Source: Anisakis pegreffii
Lineage: Eukaryota; Nematoda; Chromadorea; Rhabditida; Anisakidae
DNA: 64,000 nt
Assembly: GCA_035041965.1 (NCBI GenBank)
Contig: JAPYMA010000452.1
Coordinates: 32,518 to 96,517 of the forward strand
Direction: 5' to 3'
Shown: one piece after another, positions 39,663-51,938 of the stretch
How the letters are laid out: each line of letters opens with the position of its first letter
Numbering within the stretch: position 1 is the stretch's first letter
Position numbers and translations under genes: made by a program
Notes under the pieces: generated by a model
Told to the model about the DNA's origin: nothing
Seen by the model: the letters and a program-made list of their open reading frames with translations, nothing else
Database searches by the model: none

Positions 39663-42288
39663 TTAATGAAGAGTGGAATCAGCGTGAAAATGTTGTTTGT
39701 AGTCATGGATGAATTCTTCAAGTTTGCCAATTGCACGTAATCCTTCTTTTATTGTCTGCAATGTTCGACGGATATTGGTGTACACATCGACTTTATACGT
39801 CATTGCCTGAAGCACAAATTCTTTCCGCAATTGACTGACGATACTTTATAAAAATTGAAATATTGTTTAAAAAGTTATCTTTCAGAAGACATAATTTATT
39901 TTATAAGCGCCTGTGAATTGGTTTATTTTCGAATGAAATAATCAAAAAGTGAACTAACAAATTCATAAACTAATTAGTTTTTCATCGCTAAACTCAGTTC
40001 ACGAGCATCTTGCAGAAACCTGAACGATTCGTTTGCTTAATCACGCAGCACATTTGTGAATTTATCAGAAGGAAATCCCCGCAAAATCAGACAAAAATAT
40101 CTATTCGAACAAACTCATCGAGACGAAGAAGTGAAACAATCGTACATCATCAAAACATCGCGGTGATTTCGTCCCTTTGCAAAGACCTCTTGAATAGGAT
40201 GAAATCCCAATAACGTTGTAGTCACCAGTTTTCGATGCACATATCAGAGGACCTCCAGAATCACCCTGAACGTGTCAACAATATTATCTTCATGTGGACA
40301 GTAAGTGGTCAAAATATCTCATTTTGATCTGCACCATCACTGCTCACAAATAACAGCACTAAAATTCAGACGAGTTGCTCTTGGTTTAACATAACCATGA
40401 ACGCGTAACATTGCTCCAAAAAAAACTCACACCGCATACCCGTCCCATTGAGGTTAAGGGAACACAAAGTGCAGTGCCACATTCACTGAATTTTACATTC
40501 TTCAGTTCATGCAGATCGCGATGATGTGCATCTGAATAACATGATTCTAAAAATCGCGATTTCAATCGAACATTTCCATGCAAAAAATCATCTAATTTTC
40601 GTAAAATCGAGTTTCACATATGTTCATAAAACAAAAAAGCTCGCATCATATTCCTCTATTCAGAAGCCACACGCAGAGTTTCTTTTAACCTCGTTCAGTA
40701 GATCCATAGCCAATAACTCTGCAGTCCTTGAGGTTTTCTCCTATTTCAGGTTCCCACTTTTCGGCGTCTACATCTGCGATCGGTAATTTTGCAAGCGAAT
40801 ATATACGAGTATTGTCAGAGCCCTTCATTGGAATTACCCCTTTCAGAATCAGCAAACCCACATCCATGTAGACCACCTCACATTCATCCTTCAAAAATCA
40901 AAGTATATATTTGCAAGCTCTCTAAACAATGTCAAATTAATTGCAAATTTTGATTTGGGGTTAAATTTGAATAGGATTAAATTTCAATGATGCCTCTCTC
41001 ACGATCAACATCAACGCTAACATTATGATTTCAGGCAGCTATCAGTGTTCGATGATAAAAATCACAACAGGAATCGTGCACACGTTTACAGATTTCAGAT
41101 TGCTCGAACTTGCCGTCTGGCGCGAAATTGAATGAGAAAATCATGAAGTATGCGCGAGAAATTGCATGTCAACTCAACAATATTCAAGAATAGCGAAGAT
41201 CCTTCATTAGACGCGCTGAAAGAGCTGTGAAGAAATTGGCAAGCAGAGGTGAATTGATTAAAAGTGAGGAACCGATGTGCCTTCCGAATCAGTGTCTTTG
41301 AAAAACATTCGTTCATCAGCAAACACTGATTTGTAGTGATCGGTTGTCGCACCTCGCATCTTGTCGAAACTGACTGTATATAGTCGATCTTTACCGTTGC
41401 TAAAGACAAAGAATGAAACGGTCTCGTTAAACAAACGCTTCTCAAACTGCTGCTTCAGATCAGCGTAAGAACTCTCACGATTGAGGGTGTTTTTCGCCGA
41501 TCGAATCAACGAAATCGTTCGTGATATGATGAAGCAACAAACTACCTACCTCAAGCAATGTCCTGCCGTTAAAACAACAGACCGGGAAATGCGAATGCCT
41601 GTGCACACAAAACCACCAGCTGAAAAAGAATACAATAACTGCGATAAGTTCCACACAGTGTTAACAGTGTTCTATTCAAATCGTCGTAACGATCTTGGAA
41701 CACTACATATCATTTCGTAATGCGTTTGATAATGTGCTGATTTTTGAGCAAGATTGTCTCAGTTTATGTGGTTGATAGAAGTGTAACTATGGTTAAGCTG
41801 AAATTAAGATAAAGCATGATAGGGTTATGATTAGGTTGTGTTGCAACAGATAATACTAGGAATCACGCAACAGTGGCGAGCTCAATTTGTTTAAATCTTT
41901 GTGACAACATTGTCATTCTGCATCCGTCGAAATCTTTAACCACTGCGTGCTTGATGTGTTGCTCTTCATTTGAGTCGGCTCAGCAGACAATGTTATCAAA
42001 TTTTGTTCTTGTTCAATCACAAAATCATAAAATCATAAGGTCACCATCTTATTATTTATATTATGAAGCGATGCTTATCAAAATCTTATGATTCGTTTCA
42101 TTCGAGTATTGGCAGACTGAAAATTGCGGTTTGTGGCTCAACTTACCAGTTAAACTGAAGCTTGTAATGTGAACAATATACGGATATTTTTCAGGATCAG
42201 CAGCATCACCGTATGCAATGCGCAGTTCAGCCTTAACGTCGACCCATTTTATAACCAGAATTATGATCACCCTTGTTAAAATCCTCAT
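39663..42288 (-). CDS. Trypsin-like S1 serine protease 1 (324 aa)
   Basis: Seven exons: 42288-42147, 41619-41550, 41471-41273, 40888-40690, 40531-40431, 40265-40146 and 39806-39663. A signal peptide is followed by a zymogen-type site (LR before IAYGDAADPEKYPYIV), then catalytic His in VVLTAGHC (exon 2), Asp in YMDVGLLIL (exon 4) and Ser in GDSGGPLIC (exon 6). All three catalytic residues are present, so an active secreted endopeptidase is expected. The residue at chymotrypsin position 189 reads as Arg (GRVCGGDSGG), not the Asp of trypsin. The last exon is a C-terminal helical tail (AMTYKVDVYTNIRR) seen also in the next gene and typical of nematode DUF316-like S1 proteases. Intron phases 1-2-0-1-0-0 match the neighbour exactly. 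The exon 3 acceptor (GAG) is the least certain junction. Confidence 0.93.
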
Positions 42289-42455
42289 CCTATCCTTGAA
42301 CATTTCTAGAATTATGAACCACACGAACGAAAACGGCAAAAATGCAAGTTTCAGAGTACAGATCCTCTAAACAGTGTATGTTATTCGATTCGGCAATGTA
42401 TTCAAAATATCAGCTGAGTGACTATAAGGAGAAAGTTTTGCCGCTTCAGTTAGAG

Positions 42456-43298
42456 CAGTGGTTTTCATAGGGGGTGAAATTACCCATTTTGGGCAATTTG
42501 GAGGTGTCAAGGGATAATGGAAGGGGTTGGAAAACTAGTATTCCGCCTTATGTTATGATAGAACGTCATTGTGATGGTGCTTTCAAGTCAGATATGTAAA
42601 TGCGGTTAATTGATGGCAACACTCTTCACCTAACATGGTTTTCATTCATTTTAACAAGGTTTTCATTCTTTTCCTTGCTGCTTCAATCACCCTCATAGCT
42701 TTTAACACCAAAAGTGTTCCCTTTTGTTAAAATCTCGTTCATTTCACTCAACAATCAAAGTCAAATTCTCATTCTATCAAATACATCCTATAATTGGTCA
42801 TTTAACTGTCGAACGATGTTGAGCAATAATATTCGATTGTTGTATTGTTGATTTCGGCTGTCAACACTGGTCAACGTATCCAATAAAGAGTATATGCTAC
42901 AGAATAAAAAAATTAATTCGAATTATGAAGTGAAATGAGACGAAGCGAATGAGAAAAACTCATCAAGAGAACGGTCCTCACAGGTAATAGCTGTGAGAGT
43001 GAATACAACACGTCTGAAAAGAATGATAATCCATTCAACTCAGTTTGAAGTGAGCGTATCATAGACAATAGCTTTTCATGCAATCATATTCGATTGCAGT
43101 ACTGAGGAATACAACGGTCTAATTGTAAGAGAAGACCTAGCGATGTCGATTACCATCATCGACCTGCTAATAAGATTGAACGGTAATCTAAATATAACAC
43201 GTGCGATTTCCACATTTAATATGGGGAGGGAAGGGAGCAACGGCGGACTGCCAGATCATCAAAACGGGTAATGGAGCACCCGAACGTGAGAACCACTG
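42456..43298 (+). mobile_element. hAT-like MITE, copy 3 (843 bp)
   Basis: Ends CAGTGGTTTTCA and TGAGAACCACTG, with a perfect 8-bp target duplication AGTTAGAG on both sides (42448-42455 and 43299-43306). Non-coding. Its left end is 168 bp upstream of the start codon of S1 protease 1, so it lies in that gene's promoter region. Confidence 0.92.
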
Positions 43299-43306
43299 AG
43301 TTAGAG

Positions 43307-44984
43307 GCTGCTCATTTGTTATTTCTGAAGTGTGTTAAACTTTTGTCTGCAATATACCAGCGACTTTACTAGCAAGCAAAGCAGTGAGAATGAGGAGTGA
43401 TTGTGATCAGTGAATCAAAAATCTGCAGACAGCCAAAATAAGTCACCAAGATGTTTCGAATGTGAATTGTTTCAAAGAGATACAAATAAGCACACTTTTT
43501 AAATAGCAAAATGTTTGAGTAAGAAATGAATTTGGTGTACGAAAGCAAACAGTAAAACAATCAGTATTATGAGTGCTGTCTGAAGCCATTTGAATTTCAA
43601 AAGTCTCCGAATGTCAGCGTTCGTAAGAATGTCACTGTCGTTGTGTTTGAAAATGTTCAAAATTCAACTACAAAATATCGTTCTCAACAACGCAATTATT
43701 CGACGAATGTGAATGGAATGTGCTGAAAATCGCATAAAAGAAGAAATGCTTCAGTTGGATGCAGAATAAGCAGAATTCACGAATAAGTGCAGAGAATTGG
43801 TCGCAACCAGATCACTGCGTTGAAATGTCTCAAATTCCATGACAATTAAAGGCAATTCCTTTCGAAATGTATTCAAAAGAAAACTTTGTTGAAATGAATA
43901 ACTCACTTGCCACAAAGCCGTATTCTCCAGTGACTATCATTTGAACTTTTCACCAGACAGATGCTCAAGAATGAAATTCCTACGAGATGCAACTGTAGAT
44001 TGTGCAAAAATTAGAGTCAAGCGCTTGAGATTAACGACTAATGTACATTAGTGAACAACTGGCTGCTAATATAGACGATCGTTTTCTTTTCTTATGTTAT
44101 AATTACTGAGGTTAATGGGCGGAGCACTATATGAAGTTCGAACTGGAGTCAGAACCATATTTTCGAGTATCTCAATAGAGCAGTGTGGCTAGGAGACATG
44201 AACACCGCAAAAGGATATCTGAACTGAAGCGGTGACCGTTCGATATGGTGTTAGAATTCTTCAAATATTGTCAGAAACTTGAGCATAACATGATGACTGC
44301 AGCACTTAATTTTTCATAGATCTGCACAAATGCATTTTGTCCTCCGTTTGCTCTCTAATATTTGATGCGTTTCCAGATGGACGATAGCTTTGTTCTTTTT
44401 TTTATTAAAATTTTTCTACGCTCTTTGTTTCCAAAAATTAAAAGGAACATATTATAGGATGTGGTGGATGTGTTTATAACTGTTTGGTCGTGATTCGTTT
44501 GTGATCAGTGGAAACGTTGGCATGTAAAGTAACATACCGTTCCCAAAATGTAACCTGTACAGTACATGAAATCGTGACTTCCACATGTATATGTGGCACC
44601 AATCAACTGAATATGGTATCAAATGCCAAAAGGATGTTAAATCTCTTAACTGAATATGTAAAATTTTCACAAAGATATGTTAAATTGAGCACAGCATTTT
44701 TAAAATCTAATCTCTTAATCAAAACATTCGAAATCTAAACTTTCAATCAAAACATTTTTTTTTTCATCCAAAAAACAACACTGTTGTACATTGTTTTAGG
44801 GCGTAGTCATATAGCTTTTGCTTTATTTTTTATTCGAATTAAATCAACGGATACGGAATTCATTTTCATCATAATGACACATGTACATTATGATTCTTGT
44901 TGCATTGAGATATTATCATAACATGATGTCACATTTTGTTTTGTTGATTAGGAAACATTTATGGCTTTTTTACGGAGTGGAATT
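43307..44984. other. Spacer between the two S1 protease genes
   Basis: No supportable gene. A + strand frame at 44508-44738 contains a few cysteines (CTVHEIVTSTCICG), but no signal peptide or partner exon was found. Presumed 3' flank of protease 2 and upstream DNA of protease 1. Confidence 0.4.
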
Positions 44985-47900
44985 TCAATCAAACTTCGAG
45001 CATTTATTGAAATCTTCGATGAATTCATCCAACTTTCCGATCTTTTTGAGAGCGGCTCGAATCGTTGGTAGTACTCGTCGAATGTTCACGTAAACGTCAT
45101 ATGTCATCGTGTCTCTCTGAAAGATGTCTGCTATCGAAGATGATCACAAAAAAGTCGGGAAACGTATTTAGAATGATGGCATTTGATGTGAGCACGTTAT
45201 CGAAGTTATTCGTTATCTCTGATAAAATAGCTTGATGGGGTACGTCAAAAATTACGTGAATAACAATAATTTTTGTGCTATTAGAAATGGATCGATTCAG
45301 TCACTACGTGTATGAACATACGTCTCCGTGGCACTTCAGTTCTACGCCATTTAACGGATTGAACGAGAACGATGTAGTGGCAATTAAACGAGTTCCAACA
45401 CCCTCGATGTCACAGACTGATGGTCCGCCCGAATCACCCTGAACACCGAGAAATGATTCGAATCGGGCACTAATACATGTGTAATAATGCATTGTTTTTT
45501 TTTGTTTCTCATTCCAGTCGTAAGTAAAATTGATTCAATGTCAAGTTTTTAAATTGCTGCATTGACGTGTTCTTGTAACGCTTTTAAAAAGTGAAAAAGG
45601 CCATATGGCAGAATTATAAGATGCAATTTGTCGGGAAGCTTTTCAAAAGAGTTGCAATTTTTGGAAGGAATCTTTTAATTAGAACAAAAAATACGAATTT
45701 TGACAATATGTTGGGTTTATATTTCAAACTAAAGTCTTACACCGCACGCTCTTCCAAAATTTTCAGTTGCCACCGCTTGCGTAAAGAGGACCGTTTTTTG
45801 ATCTCGAAAGTGCATGTCCAGCTCTCGCAAGTTATAATCTATGTCACCTGTAAAATTATCGACGTGTTCGTCGGTGTTTGAGGAATTTAAGGTGTTCTGT
45901 TCCTTTGAGGCTCCTCACGCAAAACATTGGCTGCAGAAACAATTGTTGAGGAGGAGCGGTCAGGCCAGTAAGATGTTTACTGGAATGTTTTTTGTGGTAC
46001 AATAAAAAGATCTACCCTCAGAATAAGTCAGCACATATCCAAGAACTTAATACGATAGCCATAAAGTGCTACGCACCTGATTCACTAACACCATATCCTA
46101 ACATTTTGCACTCTGATAGTGTTCCGTTCTCAGGCGTCCAGTGAGTGTCGTTGATGTTTGCGATTGGTAACTTTATAATTGAAAAATCATCTCTACGTCC
46201 ATTGCAAATCGGCAATGGCTCAGTAATTGAGAATAGCGCGAGATCCACGTAACCTTCTTCACCTTCCTGAATAAGTTGAATAAAAGTTGAACTGAACAAC
46301 ACAAGTTTGAATTGTTTACCACTTTTCTGTGCTACTTTAAAACTTCAAATGAATAATAACAGATCATTGGATAATACTTCAGATGAGTTTTGCTCACAAG
46401 CTGTATGATTGATAGATGACTGAAATTATTGGGTTGAAAGTATTCATTGTTGACTGTAGGCTTCCTGCACGTACAACTCATGCTCCTTCCTCTAGTCATC
46501 TGATGATATTCACGGTGGGTATATGACGCGCAATATGACAAAAACTAAGTTACGATGTGGTTCTCCATAAAAGAAACGAATTTCAGCATCATGAAATAAT
46601 CCGATTCATTCATGACGACGGAGCGCCTTGCTGCAGTGATTTTTGACTCGAGAGCAGCAAAGATCAACGGTTATGAATGCGACTGCACTCGTTTCGAAGA
46701 AAATCATCGTACGGCTTTGGATAATAGCCCCGAGGAACGAGCATACGATTCAATATCGTTCCAGTAATTCACTGAGTCTTGCTTGCACAACAGCAGAACT
46801 GATGAACCTTGCGTAATTTACTCACCTGAAGTTCGCGATGACTTTTGAAGTAGTCGTCCGGATCCATCTGTGCAAAGAATATTGGAGATGCTTCAGACAC
46901 TTGATATGGTACCGTTCCACCCCTGTATAGTCGTAAGAATACGGCCGTCTTGAAAACGAGGTTCTCTGTCCTTAAAATATTCATCATGTATCCAACGAAT
47001 TGATGTCGAATAAATGAATGGCTTCTGAGGATCACTGAAAGGAATCGGACTTATTTGAGCAATTCGATCATTTACCAGTCTGTTGTGAATTGAACACTGA
47101 ATTAAAGAGTAGAAAACTACAATGCGAGTTTGAATTAGGCGCTGTTTGCAAAGAAGAGTTGGAATTGAAATGAATAACTCATCAACCAACAATTACTTGA
47201 ATCAGGATTCGTGAGAGGATCAAACATTTTGTATGAATTCAAAAATATTCCACGCGATAGAATATTTCGAGTGCGACTGTCAATCAATTCTGTTAAAATT
47301 CTTAATGGGATGCCAACGAATTGAACAAGAAATAGCTAGTAGTGGATAGATCTGTGGTTCTCATACGGGGTGAAATTACCCATCTAGGGTAATTTGGAGA
47401 TGTCAAGGGGTAATGGAGGGGGTCGGCAAAGTAGTATTTTGGGCAGTTGTTATGTTATGATAGAATGCCATCGTGATGGTGTTTTTAACTCGATTAGCTA
47501 ATGGCAACACTCTTCATTCTTTTATTTTCTGAGTATCATTAGCTCGTCCGGGTTTTCGTTTGTTTTAAAAGGATTTTCATTCTTTTCCTTGCTGCTACAA
47601 TCACTCTCACAGCTTTTATCACCAAAAGTGTTCTCTTCTGCTATTTTTTTTTCATTCATTTCACTCAACAATCAAAGTCAAATTCTCATTCTATACAATG
47701 CATTCTATAAATGATCATTTGACTGTCGAACGTTGTTGAGCAATTCAATTCGATTGCAGTATTGTTGGGTTCGGCTGTCAACAGTCGTTAGTAAATAGTT
47801 TATGCTACAGAATAAGAAGTTGTGAAGAGAAATGAGATAAAGTGAATGAGAAAAACTCATCAAGTGAATGATATTCGCATGTTATAGCTATGAGAGCGAA

Positions 47901-48602
47901 TACAACACGTCTGAAAGGAATGAGAATCCATCTGAATCAGTTTGAAGTGAACGTGTTACAGACAATAGCTTTTCATATCAGAAGACTAATTTCTCTCACA
48001 CTGCTGAGGGATTTCTTGACCTGTTTTCCGTTTTTCCCTGACGTTATACTTAAAAACAGTAAATTCTTGTATCAGAGGGGGGGAGGGGGAAGGGGTAACG
48101 GCAGCTTGCCAGATCATTAAAAAAGGTGATGGAGCATCCGAACTTGAGAACCAATGGGATAGATGGTATCGATGAATGAATAAGCAATAATTCCACTCAC
48201 AAAACAATGAATAAGTAACAATTTCACTCACAAAACGCAATGCCCTGCCGTTATGATCACCGATCGTGAGATAAGGCTGCCCGTACACACGCCAGTGACC
48301 TTCGGTTTATCTGAAATTCAGATGAACCGAAAACTCTCCATTGAATTACCATATTTGAATGTTCGGATGATACTCTTTAATCGAAAAACTCCATAATGAA
48401 TAAACAAAAACTGCCACTTCAAAACCCCAATATGCAACTCGATGGAGCGATACACTGATCACTTACTAGGAGGGCCCATTTGAAGGAATACAACATATGG
48501 ATTTTGCAGTGGATTAATTTTGTGACCAGAACCAATTCGTTGTTCGTACGATTGTGCCAGTTGAACAGAAAAAATGCTCAGTATTAGCCACGTCAACTTC
48601 AT
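44985..48602 (-). CDS. Trypsin-like S1 serine protease 2 (301 aa)
   Basis: Seven exons: 48602-48467, 48310-48232, 46970-46826, 46266-46077, 45847-45741, 45438-45322 and 45116-44985, all in phase. A signal peptide (MKLTWLILSIFSVQLAQS) precedes an Arg activation site (EQR before IGSGHKINP). Catalytic His is in VIITAGHC, Asp in GYVDLALF and Ser in GDSGGPSVC. Position 189 reads Arg (GRACGGDSGG), as in the neighbour. The C-terminal exon TMTYDVYVNIRRVLPTI with KKIGKLDEFIEDF parallels the tail of protease 1. Exon number and all intron phases are the same as protease 1, so the pair arose by tandem duplication; sequence divergence is large, so the event is old. Intron 2 is enlarged by a hAT-like element. 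Confidence 0.93.
47351..48156 (+). mobile_element. hAT-like MITE, copy 4 (806 bp)
   Basis: Ends CTGTGGTTCTCA and TGAGAACCAATG, with a perfect 8-bp target duplication GGATAGAT (47343-47350 and 48157-48164). Non-coding. It lies in intron 2 of S1 protease 2, between the exon with the catalytic His and exon 3. Confidence 0.92.
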
Positions 48603-49198
48603 CGCTGACTAAAAAAGTATCCAAATTCACTGAATATTGATCAAAATAATTCATACGCGAATCGACCATTCGTAAATCCATTTTACATCAAGCGTAAGAC
48701 GTGATTTGAACAGGGTATTTGATTTGCAGTATTGTTTGCAACAGCCAGCGAATACACGAGCATTAATCTATTCACTCATCTGAGAAACTGCCCAAGTTTT
48801 GCTACATCATCATGACCGGTTAAACAACGCGAATGATTGAAGCACAGAATACAGCCTTATATGTACATTGGATCCGCATATCTTAAGCAAATACATCACT
48901 CAAGTGTAAACTGCGAAATAAAAGAGAATTTGAATTGAAATGAAACTTTCATTGAAATCAAGGTGGAAAAGTTTTCAATATGAAGAAAACTTCGAAGTTT
49001 TGGAAAAATATAATCAATTGGAAAAATATGGTATGAAAATTTGGTATTACTACTGCTAAATATTTTCAGAAGTCTTATTACGAACTAAGATTTTCGTATA
49101 TCATTCAAGTTTCACTATTCCATTATACAATAATTTCTAACCATTCAGAAGATCTTCCAGCCTAGTTTCAAAAAAAACCTTCCATTTTATTTCAAATT

Positions 49199-49477
49199 TC
49201 AGAATTCCAAAATTTCATCTATTTCGCAGATTGAATTCGAAGTGGCATTGAGCGATATGCACATGAACTGCGAATATGTAGCAATATTTTCCACTTCAAC
49301 CATTCGTATTATTTGATCCATTCTGATGATGGCATCAAACATTGGAATTTTGATAGTTTTTAATGAATGAATGGAAAAATATTTGCTTTTTCGCTTGGTA
49401 TCGTGAACAATTTTGTACATCGAACATATCGTTTCATGCACGAATAAACTAAACTGAGGAGTCGGCAAGTTGGACAT
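49199..49477 (-). CDS. Candidate terminal exon, unknown product
   Basis: A 92-codon frame preceded by an AAATTTTAG acceptor reads FVHETICSMYKIVHDTK, IRMDQIIRMVEVENIAT and SQFMCISLNATSNSICEID before its stop. It looks protein-like and contains an N-glycosylation site (NAT), but no upstream exon, signal peptide or family is recognised. Confidence 0.3.
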   Translation of the reverse strand: MSNLPTPQFSLFVHETICSMYKIVHDTKRKSKYFSIHSLKTIKIPMFDAIIRMDQIIRMVEVENIATYSQFMCISLNATSNSICEIDEILEF

Positions 49478-49529
49478 TTCTAAATTTTCAGTCTAAAAAA
49501 CTGATCTACAGAAAATGATCGCCAGAAGA

Positions 49530-49560
49530 TTACTTAACTAACGGAACGTTAGTTAAGTAA
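49530..49560. repeat. Perfect palindrome, 14-bp arms
   Basis: TTACTTAACTAACG and its exact complement flank the 3-base centre GAA. Part of the same sequence (AACTAACGGAACGTTA) recurs about 55 bp further on, near 49595-49611. Confidence 0.85.
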
Positions 49561-50821
49561 TTAAGACTTAAGAATGATCACCAATCGTCCTTTTAACTAA
49601 CGGAACGTTATGGAGCACCTATTATGCTCCATTCCATTTATGATGATTCTAGAAGGGCGGAACGCAGATATAGTACTCACTGTAACTTTTTTCTTGGAAA
49701 TTTGATTTCGTTCAGTTGCATAATTTTTGTGCATTAAGCACATTTATTCTCGATTGTGCAGTAAAAACAATAGACAAGCATCGATCAAAGTCACTTGAAA
49801 GGATTCCATTCATGCCGAAATAATGATAGCCACTTTTGCATTGCACGAATAATGGTTTCAGAAATATTCACTCAAATCTTTCAAAGATATAAGCAAACTA
49901 ACAGTGCTTAATGATGACATCAAGTTGATTTCTGAAATTCTTACACAATACGATCAGCAACATGAATCTGTTAGTAGGAGCTGTTGAATTCCATAAATGC
50001 TTCTGATTACAGGAAGGGCTTTTCATTTTTTAGTTAAAGATATAATCAGCTGATGAAATGAGCAAGATTCATTACAATGTCGGAATTGTTCCCCATTGAG
50101 TTAGTGAATTTGCAAGTGTATTTCGTTGTCACCTTTGCTGATTACCTTATATGTACTATAGAGCGATTTTACTATAGAGCGATTTCTTGATGGCAAACGG
50201 CAAGGTTTTTCTAAAAGCCCAAAGCTTATTTGAAGTTCTACAATTTGAGATGGTAAACCAACTGCTTCCTTCATATATGCATCTAAAAGAAGGAAGTTTC
50301 AAGCGGTGAAAACTGCTCCGCGGCTGATTCTCCTCTTTCTGTGAGTGAGGAGCTGCAACAAAAGGGGGTTCCGGGCTTTTGCAACCAAAATATCAAGCAG
50401 TGTGATCTTCGATCTTCAAATACAAATTAGATGCAGTGAACCCTTTGTTATTGAACATCATGCTCAGCAACAAATCCGAGACACCTATGATGCTATAATC
50501 TTGAAGGTTTTCGATTTCAATTTGTAATTCCATCGTAGTTTCTTGAAATTTATGTTTATGGTATTGTACAGCGATCCCTCGAATGAATGGAGTGCTAATC
50601 ACTTGTAACGTTAGAGGTATGAAAAGGAATGAGACACAAACAGAGTGGAGATACAGAGGGAGACGTGCAAAGTTAATTATGAATTACTTCGTTGTGAAAT
50701 ACTTTCTCTAGGCAGGTAACGGAGATTGAAGAAAACGAAAAGGGGAGTTAAAATGGGCAGAAGATGTATCGTTGTATCGGGAACATTTGCGGGGATATTT
50801 GCGAAAGTTTATGACATAGGT

Positions 50822-51199
50822 CAGTGGTTCTCTTAGAGGGTGAAATTACCCGTTTTGGGCAATTTGGAGGTGAAATATTTAACGATAGATGTGAAATAAT
50901 ACTTCGAATAAGATACTACAAGTGATCAGGTGTATTGTAATGATTGCTGGTACAATGATAGTGCAGATAATTACACATTTAGTTATTCTCTAGGCCAACG
51001 GGTAATGGAGGGAGTCGCGAAATTAGTATTTCGTACAGTTGTTATATTATGATAAAACACCATTATAATGGTGTTTTTTAATTCGGGTATGCAAATGTGG
51101 TTAGTTGATGGCAACACTCTTCATTCTCCTATTTTCTGAGTATCATTAGCTGGTCTGGGCCTAACAAGGTTTTCATCCGTCTTAACGGGGTTTTTATTC
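50822..51199 (+). mobile_element. hAT-like MITE, copy 5, right-truncated and interrupted
   Basis: Starts CAGTGGTTCTCTTAGAGG and follows the family consensus, but about 125 bp of unrelated repeat sits between positions about 50872 and 50997. The element then resumes (GGGTAATGGAGGG, the internal ACACCAT palindrome region) and is lost near 51200. There is no right terminus, so no target duplication can be checked. Confidence 0.85.
50872..50997. repeat. 125-bp repeat, copy A (inside hAT-like copy 5)
   Basis: Runs from about TTAACGATAGATGTG to TTATTCTCTAGGCCA, and closely matches 52162-52287 with a handful of substitutions and one 1-base indel. No terminal repeats or RNA-gene features were noticed. 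Confidence 0.85.
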
Positions 51200-51938
51200 T
51201 GTTATCTAATCAATCATTGATCGATTATGACTCCCTCATGGAATTCCTCCTTTCTTCATATAATTTTCAAACAGTTCGCTATATGAACGGAATAACGTCC
51301 TTGAGCCGGTTTTATTAGACTATCGATGACAGTTATATATGATGAAGTCGTGCACGCATATTTACATGTATATCACGCAACGAAAGCATCTGTTGTTCTG
51401 TTCGTTTCATGCGCGTTTAATGTCTATGCGAAAACAACCGTTTCGTGAAAATATCACTTCTATTTTGGACCGATCATCCACAACATTTTTTCCATGTTTT
51501 CGTTCATTTTCAGCACTTGAATAGCAGTCAATCACTTCGTTGATGAACAAGCCATTATTTCTGTGTCAGAAACTAGGAATGAAACCTATAATTCTAGGCC
51601 CGATCGATGCTCTCCGAACGATATTGCATTTGTTTCGTCATTATTCAATTCATCGCATCAGTCTCATCTGAGTCAGTCACTTAATTCGTCGTTACTTTTC
51701 GGTTGATCTCACCAATTGCTTTTGTTTTTTGGTAGAGAAAAGTAGAGAAAAGTTCGAAAGCCTCTACACAACAGAAACTTTCTCTGAACAGACATGGCTG
51801 AGTTCAAAAACCAACTTTTCTATGCGATTCAGTTTGAAGCTCATTTATGGATGATGAAATGAATTTAGTGACAATTATTTTTGCTGCTCGACTCCAATTA
51901 TTTAAAATCACGCACCGCTTGAAGGAGGTCTTATAGTG

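Noticed and set aside
40101..40145. Reading through exon 6 of protease 1 to a stop at 40101
   Set aside because: A phase-0 donor at 40145 joins the C-terminal tail exon at 39806, exactly as in the paralogue.
44508..44738. Cys-containing + frame between the protease genes
   Set aside because: No signal peptide or upstream exon could be found, and the tail is low-complexity.
50393..50602. 69-codon (-) frame with MELQIEIENLQDYS
   Set aside because: Protein-like in places, but no acceptor, partner exon or family; an overlapping + frame is equally open.
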